From: Streptomyces aculeolatus
GTDB lineage: Bacteria; Actinomycetota; Actinomycetes; Streptomycetales; Streptomycetaceae
Reading direction: 5' to 3'
Assembly: GCF_020400605.1 (NCBI RefSeq)
Contig: NZ_JAINRD010000006.1
Coordinates: 62,001 to 126,000, forward strand
Length of the DNA: 64,000 nt
The notes beneath the pieces are model-generated. The model had not been told where the DNA came from. It made no database searches and saw only the letters and a program-made list of their open reading frames with translations. Position numbers and translations under genes: made by a program. Of this stretch, positions 8,765 through 15,415 are shown piece by piece (the first letter of the stretch is position 1; each line of letters starts with the position of its first letter).

Positions 8765-9004
8765 CGCTACATCCACCGAGACCGGCTGCGCGAGCGAGGC
8801 ATCGTGCCGGCCATCGCCCGCCGCGGCACCCGGCACGGCAGCGGTCTGGGCACCTATCGGTGGGTGGTCGAGCGGACATTCGCCTGGCTCCACGGCTTCC
8901 GACGCCTACGAATCCGCTGGGAACGCAGAGCCGACATCCGCGAAGCCTTCCTCAAACTCGCCTGCTGCCTCATCACCCACCGACAACTCAGCTCATTGCA
9001 TTAG
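8765..9004 (+). mobile_element. IS5-family (IS112-like) transposase C-terminal remnant
   Basis: The last 75 or so residues of an IS5-group transposase: RGIVPAIARRGTRHGSG, then [29 protein letters not shown] and CCLITHRQL up to a TAG at 9002-9004. The VVERTFAWL motif includes the catalytic glutamate of the DDE triad; the two aspartates are missing. The frame is continuous with the RHS debris upstream, giving one chimeric open frame of about 225 codons from about 8327. The junction position is approximate. Confidence 0.85.
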
Positions 9005-9037
9005 CGGATATCAGTGGGGCCGCATAGGGTCCGGCCC

Positions 9038-9535
9038 ATGGCTGACACTGAACTGACGACGCTACTCGGCGTCCTGAACAGCAAGCGCAAGCATGTCCTG
9101 GGCATCTTGGAGGGCCTGGACGAGGAGGCGCTGCGGCGCCCGGTTCTACCGTCCGGCTGGACATGCCTTGGGCTGGTGCACCATCTCGCTCTGGACGACG
9201 AGAAGTTCTGGTTCCGCGCGGTTGCTGCCGGGGAACAAGCCGCGATCGAAGAGATCCTCGGGTCCGGGGAGAACGCGTGGCAGCCCGCCCCGGAGAAGAC
9301 AGCCGAGGAGGTCTTCGCTCTCTACCGCAAGGAAGGGGAGCTTGCCGACGCCTTCCTTGCCGGCGCCGACCTGAAGGCGGCCCCGAGCTGGTGGCCGGAT
9401 TTCTTCGGTAACTGGCGCCTCGACAACCTGCGCGAGGTCATCCTGCACGTGATCACCGAGACCGCCACGCACGCCGGCCACCTGGACGTCGTGCGCGAAC
9501 TCATCGACGGGAGGCAGAGGTTGGTTCTCCCTTGA
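9038..9535 (+). CDS. DinB-family protein (DUF664)
   Basis: Predicted 165-residue four-helix-bundle protein of the DinB/DUF664 superfamily, which includes mycothiol-dependent enzymes of actinobacteria. Candidate metal-binding histidines sit in LVHHLALDDEKFWFR and in the C-terminal HVITETATHAGHLDVVREL helix. ATG 9038 (MADTELTTLL) is used; a GTG at 9014 in frame would add eight residues. The gene lies inside the RHS/IS debris island, yet looks intact. It may be cargo brought in with, or left by, the insertion that split the RHS gene. The thiol partner and substrate are unknown. Confidence 0.82.
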   Translation: MADTELTTLLGVLNSKRKHVLGILEGLDEEALRRPVLPSGWTCLGLVHHLALDDEKFWFRAVAAGEQAAIEEILGSGENAWQPAPEKTAEEVFALYRKEGELADAFLAGADLKAAPSWWPDFFGNWRLDNLREVILHVITETATHAGHLDVVRELIDGRQRLVLP

Positions 9536-9614
9536 CGGACAAGCCACTCCGCTGTGCCCACCAAGACCGTCGAACGCGAGGTCCAGAGCTCAACTCATTC
9601 TGAAACGATCAGCT

Positions 9615-10374
9615 AAGGCGGCGAAGAAGTGCCACAGCTTCGTCCCTGGCACGCGGGTGTTGCTGGCTGACGGCAGTTACAAGCCATCGAGGACCTCGAG
9701 ATCGGCGACAAGATCACCGTCACCGATCCTGAGACAGACAAGACCACGATTCGCGAGGTCGTGGCAGCGATCACCACGGAAGACGACAGGACTTCGTCGA
9801 CCTCACCATCACAGCAGACGGCAGCACCACCACCCTGACGTCCACCACCCACCCGTTTTGGGTACAGGAGAACCACGGCTGGGCGAACGCCGGCGACCTC
9901 ACCCCCGGCCACACCCTCCGCACCCCGGACGGCACCACCGCCACCATCCAGGACGTCCGCCACTGCACCAAGCGCCAACGCACCCACGACCTCACCATCA
10001 ATGACATCCACACCTACCACGTCCTCGCTGGCGAGACCCCTGTCCTCGTCCACAATCAAGGTGCACCGCCACCGGGGCCGTACGACGACAAGAAATTCTA
10101 CGGAGATTACTCATAGCGCCTTGATCCGGTTCCGGGAAATTCTGGACAGTTCGAGATTCACGTGCACCACAGGGATGTCGAGGTTGGGTTTTGTGGAAGT
10201 AACGGGTGGTTCGACAAGCACGGACTGAAAGGCTCGTCCGCTGTCAGGTCTGCTGACCTCCCACAAGTGGAAAGCATCCTCAAGGGAATCTCCGTCGACT
10301 GCATGCGTAGGTCTGGGGCGCTGGGCAAGGGGGATAGGATCAAGGGTGACAACTGGAAGCGCCCTCGATATTAG
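9615..10374 (+). pseudogene. Decayed RHS Hint domain plus toxin tip A
   Basis: Continuation of a polymorphic-toxin gene in several frames. The Hint (intein-like) domain begins at CHSFVPGTRVLLADGSYKP, shifts frame once near 9685 (then EDLEIGDKITVTDPET) and again near 9785. It continues through TSTTHPFWVQENHGWANAGD and NDIHTYHVLAGETPVLVHN to the cleavage-type asparagine. A TAG at 10114-10116 in the same frame separates it from the tip (GQFEIHV.HRDVEVGF to GDNWKRPRY, stop at 10372-10374). Hint domains usually precede and release the toxin of RHS proteins. The toxin family is not recognised; the tip itself is open for about 85 codons. Confidence 0.8.
9916..10056. repeat. Hint-domain repeat, copy 1
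   Basis: This segment (from the LRTPDG codons to LVHN) is repeated with many but not all bases conserved at 10965-11106. The two copies mark duplicated Hint 3' ends in direct orientation, each preceding a different toxin tip. Confidence 0.85.
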
Positions 10375-10385
10375 GTGGCTAGTAG

Positions 10386-10865
10386 ATGGAGCTCCGTTAC
10401 AGTCGTATCGATCGGCTCTCGGATGGATTTCGAGTCGACTCTCGACCCTATGTCAGTGCACTTGTCGACCTGAGAGGTTCCTTGCCTGACGGTGCATATA
10501 GATTTGTGAGTGATCCGGAACACTATGACTTTCATTCGGAGCGGTCGGTCAAGGATCTGAAGGTCGAGCGGCTCACGATGGTGGACAGTTTTGCTGCGCT
10601 TGGTATCAAGTTGGACCTTGCGTACAACGACCTGCCGAACGTTCCTCGATTGTCGATCGACTACAGTGAGGTGTTTGATCTGTCGATTCAGGTCAGGTCC
10701 GGATATGAAGCGCGACGCGATTGGATCGGCGCTCACACCAAACGCTTGGGGGACATCTTGACGGACGAAGTCCACCCTGACGAAAAGGGCTGCGTGCATG
10801 TAATCGAAATGATTCATGGCACACTTTGTGTCACGTGTCGGGACCTTGAGGCGTCGTGGAGCTGA
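10386..10865 (+). CDS. Putative immunity protein for toxin tip A
   Basis: Intact 159-residue ORF starting MELRYSRIDRLSDGF, with an AGGTGG ribosome site seven bases from the ATG, 11 bp after the stop of toxin tip A. Codon use is clearly poorer in GC than the chromosome around it. The protein is small and acidic, with no signal peptide or membrane segment. I do not recognise the family. Position, size, composition and co-directionality are those of an RHS immunity gene, which would neutralise the tip-A toxin in the cytoplasm. It is undamaged although the toxin gene is broken, suggesting retention for protection against siblings carrying a working toxin. Confidence 0.65.
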   Translation: MELRYSRIDRLSDGFRVDSRPYVSALVDLRGSLPDGAYRFVSDPEHYDFHSERSVKDLKVERLTMVDSFAALGIKLDLAYNDLPNVPRLSIDYSEVFDLSIQVRSGYEARRDWIGAHTKRLGDILTDEVHPDEKGCVHVIEMIHGTLCVTCRDLEASWS

Positions 10866-10962
10866 ATTGATACAGTACTCCACGGCGTCCACCCCGCACA
10901 CCCGTGTTCTGGAAGCAGGAGTAGAACGATTGTGCGAACGTCACGACCCGGCTTCTAGCTAG

Positions 10963-11408
10963 ATCCTGCGCACCCCGGACGGCGCCACCGCCACCGTCCA
11001 GGACGTCCACCACTATACGAAGCGCCAGCGCATCCACGACCTCACCATCAACGACATCCGCACGTACTATGTGCTGGCGGGCAGGCGCCGGTCCTGGTTC
11101 ATAACTCCGGTGGTTGCATTCCGTGGTCGAGTGGGCGTTTCTAGGGCGTCTAAAAGAGTCGTTCGGAAGCAGAAGAGCTTTTCCTTCGGACGTATCAAGG
11201 AGACGGCTACAGAAACGCGTCTGGAATGGACAGTGTTGGGACGAAACAATACTACGGAACTAAGCGCGGAACGTATCACTCGGGTGATCGGCTCGGGGGG
11301 GACGGTCGAGTCCTTGGGCGCGGCGCCGGAAATCGCGATGGAGATCTTGCGCACCTTCGAGTCCACACATTTGACGGTCCAATCGTTCGAATCTTCTGGG
11401 AGCCCTAA
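10963..11408 (+). pseudogene. Second Hint remnant plus toxin tip B
   Basis: Starts abruptly within a Hint domain (ILRTPDGATATVQDVHHY, then TKRQRIHDLTINDIRTYYVLAG). It shifts frame near 11083 to APVLVHNSGGC and meets TAG 11142 and TAA 11151. The tip is then open: SEAEELFLRTYQGDGYRN, TKQYYGTKRGTYH, then GRGAGNRDGDLAHLRVH and IVRIFWEP, stop at 11406-11408. The NRDGDLAHLRVHTFDG motif looks like a folded effector domain, but its activity is not recognised. With no start or N-terminus this is a displaced C-terminal cassette of the type known from RHS loci. Confidence 0.75.
10965..11106. repeat. Hint-domain repeat, copy 2
   Basis: Second copy of the Hint 3' end (see 9916-10056), diverged at scattered positions and carrying a frameshift just before the VLVHN codons. 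A shared Hint end could act as a recombination site for exchanging toxin tips. Confidence 0.85.
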
Positions 11409-11409
11409 C

Positions 11410-11718
11410 ATGCAGATTCAGGCGGTGAACAGGCTTCTCATGTCAAAATCGGAGGTCGGTGCCCGCAGGGCGTCTAGTTCCGCAGAGAGCGAGTCTTGGA
11501 TCTGGGTCATCCCACTCCGATCCGGAGAATTCAGAGTCCGGGCATTTGAAGTTCTTCGCGATCTGTTGGTCGACGACAACGACATCTGTGATGGGAATAT
11601 TTCCATCGTTCATGACGAGATCGTCTCGTCGATTGACGATGTTGACGAGTCGGTCATCCGGGCGGGTGTTGATCCCGAAGAGCTGGATGTGCCGTGGAAA
11701 TGCGACTTTCCGCTTTAG
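11410..11718 (+). CDS. Putative immunity protein for toxin tip B
   Basis: Predicted 102-residue acidic protein starting MQIQAVNRLLMSKSEVGAR one base after the stop of toxin tip B, so the pair would be translationally coupled. The body reads WIWVIPLRSGEFRVRAFEVL and ends ELDVPWKCDFPL. An upstream extension of the same open frame to 11071 is antisense-like filler over the toxin tip and was not used. The family is not recognised; no signal or membrane segment. Spacing, size and lower GC match an immunity gene. A long-stem terminator (11740-11790) closes the cassette. Confidence 0.68.
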   Translation: MQIQAVNRLLMSKSEVGARRASSSAESESWIWVIPLRSGEFRVRAFEVLRDLLVDDNDICDGNISIVHDEIVSSIDDVDESVIRAGVDPEELDVPWKCDFPL

Positions 11719-11739
11719 CTGACTCGTGAGATTCTGCAG

Positions 11740-11790
11740 CCCTGTGGTGAGGTCCTGATGCGAGGTTTTCATCAGGGCCTCACCACAGGG
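11740..11790. terminator. Long-stem (about 21 bp) terminator or recombination hairpin
   Basis: CCCTGTGGTGAGG (11740-11752), one wobble position and CCTGATG pair with CATCAGG and CCTCACCACAGGG (11778-11790) around a nine-base loop. The stem is much longer than usual terminators. It follows the immunity gene, and the stop codon of the opposing integrase remnant lies inside its right arm. It may also be a relic of an element end. Confidence 0.75.
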
Positions 11791-12330
11791 CTTCTGTGGT
11801 GCTTGACGGCAACGCTGACGGCAATGTCAGCGGACGACGGCTGCGGCGGGTCGGTCGTCGGGCGGGCCGGGGGCGTTGTGCCTGGTCCCATGAGCAGGGT
11901 GGCAGTCGAGTGCCGTAGGTCGTGGAAGCGGATCGGGCGGAGCCCCGCGCTCTGGAGGAGGCGTCGGAAGCGGCGGGTGAGGTCGGTGGGGTCGAGCGGC
12001 CTGCCCTGCGGGGTGGTGAAGACGAGGCAGTTGTCCGTCCAGTTCGTTCCTGCCGCCTGGCGCTCTTCCTGCTGCCATTCATGGTGAATCTCAAGGAGTT
12101 GATGCATGCGGTGGGGAAAGCGAGGCGCCGTTCGGAGGCGATGGTCTAGGTATTCAGGACCGTCAAGCCGCCGCTGCGGGTGCGCTGGAGGGAGCGGTGG
12201 AGGGTGGCGGTGCCGCCGTCGAGGTCGAGGTCTTCCCAGTGGAGGCCGAGGAGCTCGCCCTTGCGGAGTCCGGTGCGCAAGGCGAGTTCGTACAGCGCAT
12301 GAAGCCGGTCGCCGCTGGCCCGGTGGCCCG
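11772..12330 (-). pseudogene. Tyrosine recombinase (phage-type integrase) remnant
   Basis: C-terminal part of an actinobacterial integrase in two frames. The first carries [30 protein letters not shown] and [12 protein letters not shown], then an in-frame TAG near 12147. After a frame change comes [35 protein letters not shown] and LRPIRFHDLRHSTATLL. The Arg of [10 protein letters not shown] and the H-x-x-R of HDLRHS are catalytic residues; the later His and the Tyr nucleophile region are deleted. The N-terminal half is also gone. It records a past integrative element at this spot. Confidence 0.85.
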
Positions 12331-12358
12331 GGTGGGGACAACGCCGCCGGCGGTGCCC

Positions 12359-12529
12359 CCGTTCGCGGTGGTCCCGCGTCGCGGGGTGGTGGAGCGAACG
12401 TTCGCCTGGCTGGGACGGTGCCGCCGCCTGTCCAAGGATTACGAATACCCAAGTCTCTGTTCAGAGAACGCCATCTACCTCGCCCTGGCCATGCTCCTGG
12501 TGCGTCGCCTCGCAAGTCCAGCCCGCTGA
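12359..12529 (+). mobile_element. IS5-family transposase C-terminal remnant (second type)
   Basis: Reads [30 protein letters not shown] and [14 protein letters not shown] to a TGA at 12527-12529. This is the tail of the IS5 subgroup ending CRRLSKDYE, different from the remnant at 8765-9004. The catalytic glutamate motif VVERTFAWL is present; everything upstream is missing because the integrase remnant abuts it on the opposite strand. Confidence 0.85.
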
Positions 12530-12674
12530 ACAGGCATTTCAGACGCCCTCCAGCGTGATTGCGACCTTTCAGAGGTGCGACTTGGGCGCGTCACGCCCTT
12601 CCGGCAGACTTGATCAAGGGGCAGATCGAGTGGCTGCGTGAGGCGCAGGACGCCGGGCGGGGGTGAGGTTCCGG
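12530..12674. other. Junction sequence at the right edge of the island
   Basis: 145 bp between the transposase tail and the nitrate operon. A short plus-strand frame (HALPADLIKGQIEWLREAQD, stop at 12664-12666) reads like the C-terminus of a lost protein, but I cannot name it. No terminator for the opposing FAD reductase gene is evident. Confidence 0.35.
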
Positions 12675-13883
12675 TCAGGTGAGGAGTTGTTCTGCGGGGG
12701 ACGGGAGTTCCCGGCCTATCAGGGCGTGGAGGCGGGGGTAGGCCGTTGGGTGGCCCAGGAGGATGGCTGCCCGGAGGGTGTTCGCTTCCGGGTCCAGGAT
12801 GAGTTTGGCGTAGCGGGGAGCCGGGGCGGGGTGGGCGTAGGTGAGTTCTATCGTGCCGTCCCCCGCGGCGTGGGGGTCGCCCATGCTGGCCACCTCTACG
12901 CCCGGGAGTTTCAGCACCGTTGAGGGTTCCGCCGGGGACAGCGGGGGCGGCGGGGTGGGGTTGCCGGTGAGGTGGCCTGCCACTGTGGCTGCCATGTGGT
13001 GGCCCGGGGCCACCGTGCCCGTGCGGCGGCCGTGGATTGCCGCGCAGTCGCCGATGGCCCAGATGGCCGGGTCCGGGGTGCGGCAGTCTTCGTCCACGAG
13101 GTAGCCGCCCCGGTCGGCCCGGGGGAGGTCCGCGGTCGCCGCCAGGTCGTCGCGGGGGCGGGTGCCCGCGGTGAAGACCACCAGGTCTGCTCTGAGGCGG
13201 GTTTCGTCCGCCAGGGTCACTCCCGTGGCCGCCCCGTCCGGTCCCGCGTCGACGGACCGGAGCGGCAGCCCCGCGTGGAGGTGGATTCCCCTTCTCCCCA
13301 GGCCCGTTGCCAGCAGTTCCGCCGCCGCCGGGTCCAGTTGCGCCGGCATCAGGTGGCGGGCCGCCTCCACCACGTGCGGGCGTACGCCCAGGTGGCGGCG
13401 GAGCGCCTCCGCCGTCTCCAGGCCCAGGAGGCCCCCGCCCACGATGACCGCCCGTTTCCCGGGTGCGGTCTCCGCCGCCCTGCGGATCGCGTTGACGTCG
13501 TCCAGCGTCCGGTAGACGTAACAGCCCCGCAGCTCCGCCCCCGGCAGCGGCGGTCGCGCGGGCGCGGCTCCCGTCGCCAGCACCAGGGCGTCGTACGGCA
13601 GGCGTTCGCCCTCCGCCGTCACCACCTCGTGTGCCCGTCTGTCGATCGCCGCCGCTCTCGTGCGCGTACGGACCTGGATTCCCCGGTCGTCCTGGCCCCT
13701 CAGCTTCAGGTCCGCTTCCCGTACGCCCCGCAACCTGTCCGTCAGCGCTATGCGGTTGTACGCCTCGTGCCGCTCCTCGCCCAGCACCGTGATCCGCCAG
13801 CGGTTCCCCCGGTCCCGCGAGCGCACCTCCTCCACCAGGCGGTGCGCCGTCATTCCGTAGCCGATGACCAACAGGCGGTTCAT
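12675..13883 (-). CDS. FAD/NAD(P)-dependent oxidoreductase (NirB N-terminal-like), nitrate operon
   Basis: Predicted 402-residue flavoprotein of the NirB/rubredoxin-reductase type. An FAD Rossmann motif opens the protein (MNRLLVIGYGMTAHRLVEEV) and a second, NAD(P)-binding one lies mid-protein (AVIVGGGLLGLETAEALRR). FAD-contact motifs LVLATGAAPARPP and IWAIGDCAAIHGR are present. It lacks the siroheme and Fe-S domains of full-length NirB, so it is a reductase module only. It is last in a three-gene minus-strand operon and overlaps the upstream gene by four bases. The likely role is passing electrons from NAD(P)H to the nitrate reductase, directly or through its neighbour. Confidence 0.85.
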   Translation of the reverse strand: MNRLLVIGYGMTAHRLVEEVRSRDRGNRWRITVLGEERHEAYNRIALTDRLRGVREADLKLRGQDDRGIQVRTRTRAAAIDRRAHEVVTAEGERLPYDALVLATGAAPARPPLPGAELRGCYVYRTLDDVNAIRRAAETAPGKRAVIVGGGLLGLETAEALRRHLGVRPHVVEAARHLMPAQLDPAAAELLATGLGRRGIHLHAGLPLRSVDAGPDGAATGVTLADETRLRADLVVFTAGTRPRDDLAATADLPRADRGGYLVDEDCRTPDPAIWAIGDCAAIHGRRTGTVAPGHHMAATVAGHLTGNPTPPPPLSPAEPSTVLKLPGVEVASMGDPHAAGDGTIELTYAHPAPAPRYAKLILDPEANTLRAAILLGHPTAYPRLHALIGRELPSPAEQLLT

Positions 13884-15415
13884 GCTTCGACCTCTGCGAA
13901 CTCGCGGCACAGGACCTTGAGGTCGTCCGCGCACGAGCCGCAACCCGTCGTCGCCCTCGTCGCCTCCGCCAGCGCTTCCCGCGTCCGGGCGCCCTCCTCC
14001 CACGCCGCCGCCAGCGCCCCCTTCGTCACGTTGTTGCACCGGCACACCACCGCCTCCGGCGGCAGTTCCGGCAGCGGGCCCCCGCGCGGGGCGGGGCGGC
14101 CCAGGAGGAGGGCCAGGCGGCTTTCCGGGAGGGGGGTGTCCGTGGCATAGAGCTGGGTCAGGGTGGCGAGGGCCTGGGGGAGGCCCGTGAGGACTCCCGC
14201 CCTCAGGCGGCCGGTGGCATCCAGCGACAGCCGGGCGTAGCGGCCGCGGGCCGGGTCCCGGTACGTGACGATCTCGTCCCCCGCATCCCCCTTCCCCTCG
14301 CCCAGCACCCCCAGCGTCAGGCCCGGTACCCGCAGTCGGAACACCGGGCGGCGGGCCGCCGTCCCGTGGGGTGCCGACGCGCCCGTCAGCGATCTCGCCA
14401 CCGTCTCCGCCTGCTCCCAGCCGTCGTACAGCGAACCCCCCGGCTCCGCGCAGTCGCCCACCGCGCGTACGGCCGGGTCGTTCGTCCTGCCCTCCGCGTC
14501 GACCAGCACCCCGGTCCGTACCGCCAGGCCAGCCGCCTCCGCCAGCCGGGTGCGGGGGCGGACGCCGGTGCAGCACAGGAGGGTGTCCCAGGGCAGCAGC
14601 CACTCGTCGTCCAGCGCGATCTTGCCGGGCCGCACCTCCGCCGCGATCCGGCCCAGCTCCAACCCGACGCCCAGCCCCGCCAGATGCCGCGTCAGCACCT
14701 CGCCGGCCCCGGCGTCGAGGCGGTCGTCCAGCGGGTACGGGCCCGGGTGCACCAGCGTGACCCGCCGGCCCGCGCGGCGCAGCGCCGCCGCGGCCTCCAC
14801 GCCCAGGGGGCCGCCGCCGAGTACGACGATCTCCTCGCCGCGCACGCGCGCGCAGTCCGTACGCGAACGCAGGCCGGTCACGCCGTCGATCAGCCAGCCG
14901 GAGGCGTGGCGCAGCCCGGGGACGGGCGGGAGGTGCGGGCGGGCGCCGGTGGCCAGCACGAGGGTGTCGTACGGGAGCCGGTCGTGCTCGGTCGTACGCA
15001 CCTCCTGCCGCCGGCGGTCGACACCGGCCGCCGAGACGCCGTGGCGGACGGTCACGCCGGGCAGGTCGTTCAAGTCGTTCAAGTCGTTCAGATCGGGCAG
15101 GTTCAGGTCGGCGGGGGTGAGGCTGCCGTCGAGGAGGGCGGGGAGGAGGACGCGGTGGTAGGCGGGGCCGGGTTCGGCGTCGAGGAGGGTGACGGGTCCC
15201 TCGTGGCCGTGGTGGCACAGCCGTTCGGCGACACGGTGACCGACCGGGCCGCCGCCGACGATCACGATCCGGGCCCCCCTTCCCGTCGACGCGCCGCGCC
15301 CCGTCCCTGCCCCCGTCGTCGCGCCGCCTGCGGTCCCCGTCGTCGCGCCGCCCTCCGGCCGCTTCGTCGCGCCGTGTCCCGCGGCCCTCGCCGCGCCCTT
15401 CCTCCTGGCCCTCAC
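13880..15415 (-). CDS. FAD oxidoreductase fused to a BFD-type [2Fe-2S] domain, nitrate reductase electron-transfer subunit
   Basis: Predicted 511-residue protein beginning at a GTG that overlaps the NasA stop (GTGA, 15412-15415). After a low-complexity Gly/Thr/Ala leader it has an FAD site (RIVIVGGGPVGHRVAERL), a second dinucleotide site (EEIVVLGGGPLGVEAAAALR) and AVRAVGDCAEPGG near the flavin. It ends in a bacterioferritin-associated-ferredoxin-like domain with paired cysteines (VVCRCNNVTKG and GCGSCADDLK). BFD domains are normally part of NasA or NirB; here the domain is attached to the reductase. The role is electron transfer from NAD(P)H to NasA. A 9-bp tandem repeat encodes LNDLNDLNDL (15064-15090). 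Confidence 0.85.
   Translation of the reverse strand: MRARRKGAARAAGHGATKRPEGGATTGTAGGATTGAGTGRGASTGRGARIVIVGGGPVGHRVAERLCHHGHEGPVTLLDAEPGPAYHRVLLPALLDGSLTPADLNLPDLNDLNDLNDLPGVTVRHGVSAAGVDRRRQEVRTTEHDRLPYDTLVLATGARPHLPPVPGLRHASGWLIDGVTGLRSRTDCARVRGEEIVVLGGGPLGVEAAAALRRAGRRVTLVHPGPYPLDDRLDAGAGEVLTRHLAGLGVGLELGRIAAEVRPGKIALDDEWLLPWDTLLCCTGVRPRTRLAEAAGLAVRTGVLVDAEGRTNDPAVRAVGDCAEPGGSLYDGWEQAETVARSLTGASAPHGTAARRPVFRLRVPGLTLGVLGEGKGDAGDEIVTYRDPARGRYARLSLDATGRLRAGVLTGLPQALATLTQLYATDTPLPESRLALLLGRPAPRGGPLPELPPEAVVCRCNNVTKGALAAAWEEGARTREALAEATRATTGCGSCADDLKVLCREFAEVEA
15064..15090. repeat. Tandem repeat, 3 x 9 bp, in the FAD/BFD gene
   Basis: ggtcgttca, agtcgttca, agtcgttca in direct tandem on the plus strand encode a DLN/NDL repeat on the minus strand between the FAD core and its next strand. 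It stays in frame. Confidence 0.9.

Noticed and set aside
11071..11409. N-terminal extension of immunity gene B to 11071
   Set aside because: It runs through the Hint/toxin-tip coding region in another frame and has no ribosome site; the ATG at 11410 directly follows the tip's stop.
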